64,000 nucleotides of DNA. Origin: Hofstenia miamia. Taxonomy: Eukaryota > Xenacoelomorpha > Acoela > Hofsteniidae. Of this stretch, positions 40,301-54,000 are shown in pieces; position 1 is the stretch's first letter; every line of letters begins with the position of its first letter. Under the pieces are notes generated by a model. That model had not been told where the DNA came from. It saw nothing but the letters and a program-made list of their open reading frames with translations, and ran no database searches. Where the stretch lies: positions 373,018-437,017 of the forward strand of contig CABFPE010000533.1 of assembly GCA_900660155.1 (NCBI GenBank), given 5' to 3'. A program made the position numbers and the translations under genes.

Positions 40301-43300
40301 CGACCATTGAAATCACTAGAAATTACCTTGTGTGAGAAATGATGTATATTAAGAGAAAAAGCACGACCATTGAAATCACTAGAAATTACCTTGTGTGAGA
40401 AATGATGTATATTAAGAGAAAAAGCACGACCATTGAAATCACTAGAAATTACCTTGTGTGAGAAATGATGTATATTAAGAGAAAAAGCACGACCATTGAA
40501 ATCACTAGAAATTACCTTGTGTGAGAAATGATGTATATTAAGAGAAAAAGCACGACCATTGAAATCACTAGAAATTACCTTGTGTGAGAAATGATGTATA
40601 TTAAGAGAAAAAGCACGACCATTGAAATCACTAGAAATTACCTTGTGTGAGAAATGATGTATATTAAGAGAAAAAGCACGACCATTGAAATCACTAGAAA
40701 TTACCTTGTGTGAGAAATGATGTATATTAAGAGAAAAAGCACGACCATTGAAATCACTAGAAATTACCTTGTGTGAGAAATGATGTATATTAAGAGAAAA
40801 AGCACGACCATTGAAATCACTAGAAATTACCTTGTGTGAGAAATGATGTATATTAAGAGAAAAAGCACGACCATTGAAATCACTAGAAATTACCTTGTGT
40901 GAGAAATGATGTATATTAAGAGAAAAAGCACGACCATTGAAATCACTAGAAATTACCTTGTGTGAGAAATGATGTATATTAAGAGAAAAAGCACGACCAT
41001 TGAAATCACTAGAAATTACCTTGTGTGAGAAATGATGTATATTAAGAGAAAAAGCACGACCATTGAAATCACTAGAAATTACCTTGTGTGAGAAATGATG
41101 TATATTAAGAGAAAAAGCACGACCATTGAAATCACTAGAAATTACCTTGTGTGAGAAATGATGTATATTAAGAGAAAAAGCACGACCATTGAAATCACTA
41201 GAAATTACCTTGTGTGAGAAATGATGTATATTAAGAGAAAAAGCACGACCATTGAAATCACTAGAAATTACCTTGTGTGAGAAATGATGTATATTAAGAG
41301 AAAAAGCACGACCATTGAAATCACTAGAAATTACCTTGTGTGAGAAATGATGTATATTAAGAGAAAAAGCACGACCATTGAAATCACTAGAAATTACCTT
41401 GTGTGAGAAATGATGTATATTAAGAGAAAAAGCACGACCATTGAAATCACTAGAAATTACCTTGTGTGAGAAATGATGTATATTAAGAGAAAAAGCACGA
41501 CCATTGAAATCACTAGAAATTACCTTGTGTGAGAAATGATGTATATTAAGAGAAAAAGCACGACCATTGAAATCACTAGAAATTACCTTGTGTGAGAAAT
41601 GATGTATATTAAGAGAAAAAGCACGACCATTGAAATCACTAGAAATTACCTTGTGTGAGAAATGATGTATATTAAGAGAAAAAGCACGACCATTGAAATC
41701 ACTAGAAATTACCTTGTGTGAGAAATGATGTATATTAAGAGAAAAAGCACGACCATTGAAATCACTAGAAATTACCTTGTGTGAGAAATGATGTATATTA
41801 AGAGAAAAAGCACGACCATTGAAATCACTAGAAATTACCTTGTGTGAGAAATGATGTATATTAAGAGAAAAAGCACGACCATTGAAATCACTAGAAATTA
41901 CCTTGTGTGAGAAATGATGTATATTAAGAGAAAAAGCACGACCATTGAAATCACTAGAAATTACCTTGTGTGAGAAATGATGTATATTAAGAGAAAAAGC
42001 ACGACCATTGAAATCACTAGAAATTACCTTGTGTGAGAAATGATGTATATTAAGAGAAAAAGCACGACCATTGAAATCACTAGAAATTACCTTGTGTGAG
42101 AAATGATGTATATTAAGAGAAAAAGCACGACCATTGAAATCACTAGAAATTACCTTGTGTGAGAAATGATGTATATTAAGAGAAAAAGCACGACCATTGA
42201 AATCACTAGAAATTACCTTGTGTGAGAAATGATGTATATTAAGAGAAAAAGCACGACCATTGAAATCACTAGAAATTACCTTGTGTGAGAAATGATGTAT
42301 ATTAAGAGAAAAAGCACGACCATTGAAATCACTAGAAATTACCTTGTGTGAGAAATGATGTATATTAAGAGAAAAAGCACGACCATTGAAATCACTAGAA
42401 ATTACCTTGTGTGAGAAATGATGTATATTAAGAGAAAAAGCACGACCATTGAAATCACTAGAAATTACCTTGTGTGAGAAATGATGTATATTAAGAGAAA
42501 AAGCACGACCATTGAAATCACTAGAAATTACCTTGTGTGAGAAATGATGTGGATCCATCTTCATTGGTGTTCATCATTGGTTGAAGAGGAACTGATGAAA
42601 ACTCTTGCGCAGATATTTTGCGCACCGGAGTGTTCGCACCACTTTCTGGTCGACTCGACACTTTGGAACTGCGATAGGTTTCCAACAACCAGCGATTGTT
42701 CTTCTTTTCTAAGTACGATTCCACAAATTCTTGATGAGAATCCAGCCATTTCTCTAACCTTTGGATTTCTTCTGGCTAAATTATAATGATACAATGATAA
42801 TAAATAAAACGGCTTTGTGTTATATTTAAAGATTTCACACATCCAATCTGAAAACAAGAGTTTACATGTATGTTTCTGCATCGATGCAGTTGCCAGAGGT
42901 TAATAGAATCCATTGATTGTTTGTCTTCAAAATAGGCAAAGGTATTCTCGACGGCCTTTGTTATATTACATGATAGTTTGCGTAGCAATTCAAAGAATCA
43001 TGTATCAAATGAAGACCACAGGGGAAAAGGGCATATGTCACAATTTGGGATTTTTTAAGTTATGGCCGCCATTATGTAGACCATGATCCTAATATCACTG
43101 TTTTGTCAAAAGGGCAAGCCTGTATTTGTTAAGAAGGGCATATGTCCACTTTGAAAAGAGGCAAAAGGGCATAAGTCTGGTGTGAAATATGCCCTTTTTC
43201 CCGTGTAGTCTTCAAATGTTATCCTCAAATACTTCAAACAGCATTACCTTGTGGCTGATGATATGAAGGTAATTAATATGTTAACCCCTGCAAACGTTTA

Positions 43301-45257
43301 TTAAATTTTAGCATTTTGAAATTCCCGATATACCCGTGCTTTCCTTTCTTTTAATTTTATTGATTGAGAAATATTCTATGACAACTTTTAAGCAAACTCA
43401 GTTTTCTCGCTATAGGACTTTTCCAAAAATATTTTCAAGATTTTGATTAAATCATGTTGCATATTTACATCCAACTACTGTTTTTTCCCCACTTCGATAT
43501 TGTATATTTGTAACAAAATTAAAAGGCTTCCTTTAAATACATTAAAGCATCATAAAACTAAGCATATTGAAAAAGTCCAAAAGTGCAAAAAAATCACCAA
43601 TATATCGCTACCTAGCATTGAAAATGATGAAGTTATAACGAGAAACGAAATAACAGTTTTAGCAACTATAAACAACTTTTTCAACTATTTTGGAATTTTT
43701 TTGATGAAAGTAAGTACTTTAGCATGTTCAGTTTTTCATTAACTGTTAAGCTACTTTATTGGGAAATGTGTAAAGTGGAAGATATAACACGGGACCAGTA
43801 TGCTTTGGCCCTTTGATTATCTAGTAAGCAATGATTCGTCATGGTCTAGCCACCATCACAGAGTTGCAGGACATGGTGTTGGGTGTTGAACAGCGTATTC
43901 CTTTACTTTTGCACACTCTGTGAAATAAACTTCAATTGATGAAAAAGCTACTCGTGCCCTTAAAGGCAAATCATTTGCAAAGGGTTTTCCTACTAGAAAA
44001 TCGAGATAATGAATAAATTTGCCAAGCATGTCAAAGGACTATCATTGATATGTGGATATTCATCTCTCAGATTCCCTCAATATTTTGAACTTTGTTCAGG
44101 AAGATTTGATTCATCCAGTTGGCAAAGTGAAATTGGACGAGATTCTGAGGAACTGTGAACAAAATAATTTTAAGTCGTATTGCACTACTTTCGAATATCA
44201 ATGTTTCAAAAAGAGAGAATGACACAAATTAATGCGTGTAATAATAATCAACTTTTATAGGTGATATTTCGTCTGTTCTCTTGTATACTACAAAGGGAAT
44301 CTGAAGATTTTAAAAACATTAACCAACTATATTGGCTATTTTATAGAAATGTTTAAATACCTATTTTGGTGTTTTTTATCCGGCCTCTGGTCATCACCTA
44401 CATAATGGCCTCATTTTGTAAAGGAAGGATTACTTCACTAACAGACAAAGTTTCATAGAATAATCTTTAACAGAAATACTTTTGTTAGGGTTGAATCAAC
44501 CCTGTGGTAAATAGGGTTAAAAATAAAGAAACATTAACTCAATGTCTAATGTAATTTTTTAGGGAAGGCTTCGTTCAAAATACCAACACACCCACAGGTC
44601 ACGCCATTGTCGTACTTCAAATGAACCTTGAAAATGAGGTAAAAATATCAATCATTGATAATTTTTTATTCTAATTGTTTGTTTGAAGGATATCTGCTCA
44701 ATTGAAAGTCAAAACAAGAAAAAATTACAAAATGCAGCAAAATGTAACCAATTTTCCGAATGAATTAATCGGACATCCGGCAATCTACTTAAAACATATT
44801 ACTTTATCAACATACAAAAAGCTTCATAGACAAATGAGCAGACTTTTATAAAGAATTTACAAAATCCCGTCAGAAATAATTAAGAGGTTTCTGCAGCAAA
44901 GCTAAATTAATTCGATGTAATTAAAGCGTAAACTTTCCTTAAAACGCCATCGATTTGATGAAAAATGTTACGCTCAACTCACTTTCCCTTTGGCTTACCG
45001 ATGGTCATTCATTAGCACTAACTCTTTGGAGTAAATAAAGATTAAAAGTTAAATTAAATGCTATCGATAAACGGCTTGGGACAAATTATATTAATCATTC
45101 AATATTTTCTAATTCAATGTATTTTGATTTGGGCCGCATAAAAAATTGAAATAGAGTTAGTCTAAGCTCTTTTAAATACAGTCCTGTTTTTAGTGTCATG
45201 CACTCTGTCCTGCATCGCCTTAAGAGATACGCTAATTTGTCNGTCCTGCTATATTTA

Positions 45258-45299
<42 letters not shown>

Positions 45300-48200
45300 T
45301 AATATTATATTTCAACTCATTACTCCTCAATAATCACGTTCAACATAAGTGAAAAATTGGTGTCGCAAAATGTTTATTATGTGGGAATTTGGAAAAGGTC
45401 ATCCTAGTCTGGCCTAAGATTGGGCCTCCTAACACAAAAATCTCCACCACCACAAGTAAAAACAACATGATCATTTGAGATATATAATAAATGGAATACC
45501 TCTGCAATATGTAAAAATTAATACACACGCAACTGCCGAATCGTGCTTGATGATATTAAATAATCGTGAGTAGAACAAATTTCAGAATTAATTGAAATAA
45601 ATGTTCCTCATTATTCGCCCAGGGACGTCGCTGTGTATTCAAAATCAATTGCTCTTTACTGGAAAAATTGGTAAGAAGTCTTGTGAAATGCTAGGTAGTT
45701 GTTAGGGATTTGTACGACAATATTATTAATACCCCATTGAAAACCACAGTTCTAGATATAACCAGCGACATTATAAATGCTTTAGAAAACATACTTCTAC
45801 CAACAACATCTAAATATCTAGATGTATGGGTCCTCATTTATTGGCCAAGGTAGCAATCGGGAATTGAATAAAAATTAATGATTCATTTTACTTTTTTTCA
45901 CTTTTTTATGTATTTTTATCAAAAAAGTTCAATTTTATCAACACAGTTCAATTTTTGCATCACAACGTCATCCATGATTTTAGTTTTTTGTACACAGACA
46001 TCCCAACGATTACATTCTACAGAAACTTTAAAGCTCTGGAAAGTAGCTGATCACTCAAAAGAAAAGCTATAATTCGTCGTCATGTGAAAATTTGGGGACA
46101 TCAAAAGCAGAGATTGCCAAAATTGGTTTTGAAAAATCCCACTTTTCTGGACGAGACACAGCTTAAAAGTTCACAGAAAGAACTGGACTTTCTGATTCAT
46201 CGTTCAACAGTGCATCGGTCATTGGCTAGATTGGGAATAAGGAAGAAAAGGTAGAAAATTGTAGGGAATATTGCAGATTTGCACGAGGAAAAACTTTTCT
46301 GCTGCATCGAAATAAAATCAAGTTTTGGTGTAGTAATCAATAGTGAAAACCTATGAAAAAGTCGGAAAAATTCTGTCCGTTTGGGGCGCAATGTAATGAT
46401 CGGGATTCTATTTGAAAATTAACCTCGAAGAAACAGCAAAAAATATTGCAAAATTGTGTTGGAGTTTGCAAATGCTTTATGCCCCAAATGCTAGATAGCA
46501 CAACCGCTCACACCTCAAGTGAAACAAAAAATTTCACGTCCGAAATTTAAATTTTGCAGTGGCCACCAAAGTCTTCGTTTAAAAGAAAAATGCACTTGCG
46601 AACGTGACATAGGTAAAAATATCCAAGAATTGCAACATGAAATTTAGTCGATCATATGAAGAAATTTGATGAACTGTAGTATTCTGCATCTATCCAAGTG
46701 CTTAGCAAACAACGAAAAATTTGTAAAACCTTAAGCCATGTGTTTATAGCCAATTCAATATGCTATTACTTCCACTCTTCGGTTTGTAAATATGTTCATC
46801 CCTATGTTTGTAACTTAAAATTTCATGAGTCGCATTTTTTTGCGACAAGGCACAATACAAATTAGAATATGAAATTATAGCGCAAAAAACTAGTTCTGAC
46901 ACATTAACTTAAATTGCAGCAATGGAATTAATTAAGATGACTTTTTTGCAGCCTTTGCCGAGATTCGTTAAAAACTTTGACATTTTAGCTTTGAGTGAAA
47001 CCGAAACCAACATGAAATTAATATCATCGCCAAATCCACGCTTTCCCGCTGCGTCAGTTTTGATTAATTGTAAGATTTCGGAAATGAATTGAACAACGTA
47101 ATTGGAAAATAATTCGAACTAGCTTTTACATTAAATTAAGTAAATATAGTGACGCAAAGCTTTCTTCACCCGACAAATCTTTCACCAATAACACTGCATT
47201 CCCTTTGTTTGCTTATAAAATCAAAAACGAATTACACATTTCGAGTTTAGGGCAAAAATAGTGCAGGTAAATCAACAAAATTTTCAATAAATTGCATTTT
47301 AATAAGATCAAAGAATGCTTACTTCAATGTGTGTTGCAAATCGGTTGTGGGAAAAATTCTTTGGTTTTGCAACCTTTTTTTATGCATGATTCACAGTAAA
47401 GTTAGGTCAATGTATCCATGATACTGGAAGAAATCTTGAAATAAATAGCGTTAAATTGTGATTGCATTCAGAATTTCAGCAAAAAAGATTGATCTTCTCT
47501 GGTGGTGAGAGCAATCAGTATAAGAAGGATCAAATGGGACTTAATATCTTCCGCAGGATTATAGATAAACCTTATTACAATTTAATGATCTTGTAGTGGT
47601 TATTAACATTTGAATTAACAAGTTGTTAAACTTTGACTTTAGAAAACATTTACCAAAAACAAAAATTATAATGGGCGACTGTTTTTTCCCAGCATATTGC
47701 AAGACAAAGCCTTGAGTATAAAATATTTTAAACTATTGCAAATATATTTTGACAAAGAAAAAAGGAATTTGCCCATCACTTTGGAGATTAAACAGGCTAA
47801 AGCTAAACAGATGGATACGAGGGCATTCAATTAATTTAATAACAAATTAATTCAACATAAAATGGCTGTTAATACAAAGTGATGCTTGTTTTTATTAAAA
47901 TTTACAAAGCACAAAATCTAAATTAGAATTTGGCTTCGTACACGGAAATTGATTAAAAATGGGAAGTTTAACGGTAGTAAACTATAATTGAGTTTGTAAA
48001 TGTGAAAATGGCAAAACTCCAATTAAAAATTGGGAATGGTGAATTTATAATGTCACACTCACCACATTCCATTTAACTGTAAATGGGCAAACAATTCGTT
48101 CACAACAATTGATTCACACCCACGAGGTTGTAATTAAATTAATTAATGGAAGGACGTTTTAAGGTGATATCTTAAGAATGTTAAATATATATATATATAT

Positions 48201-50690
48201 AATAAATTGATTCACCAAAGAAGACTGCAAATTGCTTCAATTACTAGCTTCGCAAGTAGTCCACTGTCATTCCACTTTCTTGCAATGTCCTTCACAACGC
48301 TTACGTAATGGGAGTTGCACATTGTCGCTGTCAAAATATTGGGATAAGGTGTATTTGTCAGTCCAATTTCAATAAATCCACGTAATTCTTCAGTCTTGCA
48401 GTCTTAACTCTCCCTTATCAAGAAAGAGTTTTAGCACAGAATTGACAGTATACTGCATTTCCACGTTTTCAAATTCGTTGGTAAACTGGAGAAACTGTTT
48501 GAATGAGCTATCAATCACACATTTAGAATAATGACACTTCATAAGCTGGGACAAAATCGTGAATGGTTTGATAACAACTATTTCCCCCCTAAACACTCGA
48601 ATTCTCCTGAACTTTTGACAGTTACAATAATATATTTCAAAGCTCTGGTTGGTAAAATTAATACAAATGTCTTGACAAATTATTAATGTTCTGACTCTGT
48701 TCATTCTGAATATATATATATATATATATATATATTAGGGCGCACACCATGCCCCCTTATTTTCAAATACAAATTATTTTCACTTGTCAATAGTTTAATT
48801 TTTTTTCCAATTATAGTGGCACTTGCAGATTTTTTATAAATTATTTACTCATCTTCTGGGGCCTCCAAGCCCGAAATGACCATATATGGTATTTTTTCGC
48901 AAAAAAAACAATATTTGATTTAATAATTCACACAATAAATGGAAATGTTCAAAAAATATTCAGTGCATGATTATTTATCATATTTGTAAATTTGGGCCCG
49001 ATTGAACTATTAGATGTCCAGTCAAAGGCAAAAAAACTATCGACCAATCAAATTTGAGCATTCCAAAATTTGAATTATATTGATATTTTATCTTTATTGG
49101 AGTCATATTATTGGGACAAATTTAACATTTAGACTTTCTATTTAGTATAAATTTTATTCAACGGGTTTAATATTAAAATATTTGTACTGTATACAGATGA
49201 TTAAATGTGGAATTTATGTAACAAAGAAATTAGGCATAATACTTAGAGACACATAAATTAAATCTGTCGCACACACATTTAGACAGTCAAGATTGGTATA
49301 TCCATAAAGTTCTTTTACGTTTCCTTAGGTTCAGAAATTGTTTGCAATTGTCTTCTACTACTTGTAGTGTTTATTATTTGTTGCACTTGACAAGTAGTGG
49401 GAACTTAATTTGACCCCTCGTTCCACAGAATCATTCAGACTTTTTTGTGTCAGTGTATGATGCGAGAAGGGGACAGTCTTTCAGGTCTGAGGTGAGAAAG
49501 GATGCATTGATTTTACCAGACTTATTGTGTACCACGAGTCCTGCCCAGATTAATCAGAGAGGGCCGTACTGGCAGTAACCTTCGGAAAGCTCGGTTTTCA
49601 AAAGCCAGTTCCATATCGTGATTGTGAAGCTTTAAGTGGTGTTTCTGGTTGTAAAGATAGCAGTTTTTTCAACATCAGGTACAACGGCACTAAATAAGGA
49701 CAATGGAACCGTTTCGGCATTTAAGTACCAAAATGTCACTCAAACGCTTTCAATGCTCTCTTCGATATAATGTGATTAACAATAGCATACCTATACAACA
49801 AGTTAAACTGTAAATCATTCTAAGTTGCGTTAATTTGAGATGTACACATCATCCACCACGCACAGTACAGGTGTGTACAGAAAATAACAAATTCACGGAC
49901 CTTTTCAGGCTGTTGTTTGGTGGTTATAGTACCTTGCGGAATTTGATTAATGTGATTTTTAGCGAGTAAATCATTTGCCCCTCCACCTGGCATGTGAAGG
50001 GCACCTGGTCGTTGAAATGTCATTTTTGTGTTGGTGTTTCTCCATTGATGTACAACAGTGATAATTCGAAAAAATCTTTGTAATCATTGCGACAAAAATT
50101 CAGTTCTCGCATTGTACACTTACAAACAACCTTCTGACATTCGACTAGAAAGGACTTGGCGTCGCCATCACGCTGTGAACTGTCAAAATGCGAGAGATCA
50201 GTATAACTGCTATACGGCAAAAGTCCATAGTTAGCACAAAAACGAGAAAACTGTGAGATATCAGGCGTCTACGACACTTCAATCTTCAGGTCATTGAATA
50301 TTTGCGTGAGGACAACTTCCCCAACATGATGCCGATAGGCTTACCATAAGAGAGCGGCGACCAAGTGGTTGTTGTATCATTATACAGGCAGCAGATATGT
50401 GGCCGGTGTTAGCTGCTGTTATTAAGTTAGATTTACCACCATCGCAGCACAATTTCATTCTGCTAGAAGATCGACTGTTCATTTGAAATGATTTCTCCTG
50501 ATGATCTGTAGGTTTATTTTTATTTTCAGCATTATAGCCAAAATTTGTCTTATATAGGCATTGAATGGCTCGGAGGCCCCAGAAGCCCATGTCAAAATTT
50601 GAAAAAAATTAAAAGTATGTTTATACTCATCAAAGGAAAAATTAGACTAAGGACAGAGTGCTATTCCAAAGTTGGAGCAGGGTGTGCACC

Positions 50691-50722
<32 letters not shown>

Positions 50723-50990
50723 NNNNNNNNNNNNNNNNNNNNNNNNNNNNNNNNNNNNNNNNNNNNNNNNNNNNNNNNNNNNNNNNNNNNNNNNNNNNNN
50801 NNNNNNNNNNNNNNNNNNNNNNNNNNNNNNNNNNNNNNNNNNNNNNNNNNNNNNNNNNNNNNNNNNNNNNNNNNNNNNNNNNNNNNNNNNNNNNNNNNNN
50901 NNNNNNNNNNNNNNNNNNNNNNNNNNNNNNNNNNNNNNNNNNNNNNNNNNNNNNNNNNNNNNNNNNNNNNNNNNNNNNNNNNNNNNNNNN

Positions 50991-51039
<49 letters not shown>

Positions 51040-54000
51040 ATTTAGTTGCTTGAAACAGTGATAAAGCGTTTTGATAAATAAAATTGCAATATTGGTGTAA
51101 AATTTACAGACAAATAATATAATAAACTTCATTAATTTTATAAATACAATAGACACTTGGTTTTAATTTACGGAATTGTGCTTCACCAGCTAGAGACAGT
51201 CTATTGCGCATAATTCCCATTTCATTAAATTGTCAATTGTCAAAGTTTATCAGACATCTCATCCCTGGGATTAAGTAGACTTTAAGACTAGGACTTTGAA
51301 GCTAAACTTAAAGTTATTTTTCCAAGTAATTGCACATTTGTGCTTTCATTTCAACAATCTTCAAAACCCATGGAAAGTTGATGGCAAACAGAGTTCACAA
51401 TATCGAAAAGTTTGGAAAACTATTATAATGAAAATAATACTGTGGGAAGTCGATCAGATTTTGCAGGAAGAATAATATAAAAAAGTATGTCGAATTTCGC
51501 AATCAGTACAATTAGCAGGTGTTCGGTAATAACTTCTAAATTGGATTCAGGAATCGATTTGAATTTTTAAGAAAGTGTTCAAGGTTGGATGTGATATAAT
51601 GTAACAGAAGGTAAGAAAATAAATTATTCCATACATTAAAAAATGAGATAATTGTTTCAGAAGTACAATGGCAGAAAAATGGTGTCTACGAACATATTGT
51701 TTGCCATCAACAGAAAAGAACTGAATTCTGCACAGAATTTGCATTGTTTATTTGGGGATTCTTAGTTTTTTGTAAAAGTGTCTTCCTCAAATATTTTTTA
51801 TGTTGATGTTTGCAGGTTTCAGTCGACAATTTAAGGTGAGCAATGCAATAAATTAGACATTTAGAGGTTACATTTTACAAAGAAGTTTTCTCTTGGAGTT
51901 CTTTTTGTTTAAATTGCCATTTTAGTCTAAGTTTTCTTGAAACAAAATTGGATGATGCCCCCCCCTGTTTTAAAAATCTTAAAGCCGCGCCTGCCGACCA
52001 ACATCACTCATCTGTGAATCTAGGAGCATGGAGGAAAACCTCATGGACATCAGGACTATGTGCATATTTTCAGCATGATGGTCCATACTACCAAATATGT
52101 GAGAATTTGACTACACGCTAACATCTTAGCTTTGAAACCATGGTCGGATTTTGAAACGAAGGGGCTGATATTTGTAGTTTGCGGGCATGCGCGTTGGCAA
52201 AAAGGCGGGCGGACATCGGGAATCAAACTCCTCAAGTTGCCCCACCCAATAATTTCAGGCTGGCTATGACTGTCACAGATTAATAAAATAGCATACGAGT
52301 GCTTCGGCGAATCATTTGTAAAATTGCTAATTTCTTATCTTGAAGATAAATATAAATTTCAAAATAGCGAACTCAACTGGGTTTTTTTGGATATGTAATC
52401 GCTACACCTACAGTTCCAGATGGAAATGTTTTAGAGTTTCTGTACTTCAACAACTTTAGTAAAATTTAAAACATTCCAAATATTTTAAACTTTCTGATGC
52501 TTTTAAATTATTTTAAATTATTTGAAAAAAGGGGTAAAATATTTACATAAAAAACTAACTTTACTAAAAGAAGAAACGTGGTTCAATATTAAATAGAGAA
52601 TCATTTGTCCATATTATATTTTACACTTTATGTTGAATTTAAGTGCGATTTTTTAACAAAAATAAATAAAAGAAAGATAAATCGAGGTCTTTGCGTGAGC
52701 GAAAGTTACAGAATTTGAGTAAGTGATGATGTTATGATCATTATAAATTCTACTGGAAAAAAACATTGTAATGTACGAAGGCGCCTGCTAGCCAGTGCAT
52801 TAATATATTTAAAACTGATTAAGGAAATATAATTGCCATGTTTTGTTTGTTTTAATTAAATTAGTAACTTCTAAGTAACTCTAAGTGTTAGGCGGGCAGG
52901 AATATCGAAAAACTCCAGTATCGTAGTCACCAATGGATGCACATTTTATACATGCTGTTTTGATTTTGCAACCATTTCTCAGTGGATACTGGGGAAAGCG
53001 GCTGACGGTATAAAAGCAATTTCAAAGACTCAGGTATTACGAGGTTGAAAATATATACGAAAAATAATTGAAATATAGATTCACAATAAATGAAAGGGAA
53101 ACCGGTTTCTTGGAATGAATTGAAGAAAAACGACATGATTCGTAAAGTGGCTACATCATCGTCATGCCAAATTCGATTTGCATTAACTCTATTGTTCTTT
53201 GTCAATTTAATTAGTGCTGTTTTCCATTTGAAAACATTCATTTTAGAAATAGGTCATTATTATGAAATGTATACAATTATTGTCTATCTTCTATGTTAGA
53301 AATTACAAAAACTTCAATAACAACTGACAAGATTCATTTATTACCCTAGGAAACAACTCCAATGCAAGTATCGATGTAATATTAAAACTGTCTGGTAAAT
53401 TTACGTAGACGACCCTCTAATTACTGAATTAAAATCCGTGCTAGTGAATTCCAAAAATGTAATGATTGAGGGAAACCTTTAACCCTATTCGTCACAATCT
53501 TCAAAGGAGGAGGGGGTAAATTTACCTCCTCCCAAGCGAGTTATGATTTACAACTTTTATAAAATCAAATTTGAAAGGTTGTCTGAACTTCTCACCTCAT
53601 TACATTTAGTTTTACTCATTCTGTAAAAATTTTAGGGTGAAATCATTTTTTATAAAGGAATTAGGCCTATTTTGTCAATGACGATTGACATTTACTTTAA
53701 AATAGAAATATAAAAATGACTAGACAAAACCAAAAAAATGCTGACATCAGCAATAATATCTACAAATTAATATGCCTTAAGTTATTACTAGACCTTTATA
53801 ATTTGTGTTTTGAATAAAAAAATTTAAAAAGTTGATAAAAAATAATTACCATTTCGACATAAAACACATCTTAGCATTTTTACCTAATTTTTTTGCAAAA
53901 AAATGCTGACGTTAGCAAAAATGTCTGGTTAACATGTTTTTTGGTTTTCTCAAACTTTTTATCCCATATCACCTTTGTGCCAAACTTCATGACAATAGCA

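Noticed and set aside
37626-42550. CRISPR array
   Set aside because: Units are contiguous and identical with no variable spacers, and the setting is an animal intron.
37618-42564. 1648-codon repeat protein as a gene
   Set aside because: It is a by-product of a 63-bp satellite in a frame different from the exon; no independent evidence of translation.
44480-44520. Inverted aaccct/agggtt phrases as another TTAA element
   Set aside because: The phrases are only about 20 nt apart and lack matching TTAA-CCCT ends.
50647-51156. Long open stretches on both strands across the unknown bases
   Set aside because: Made of TA repeats and an assembly gap.
52927-53299. Overlapping open stretches of 104 (minus) and 69 (plus) codons
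   Set aside because: Mutually antisense, low-complexity composition, no motif in either.
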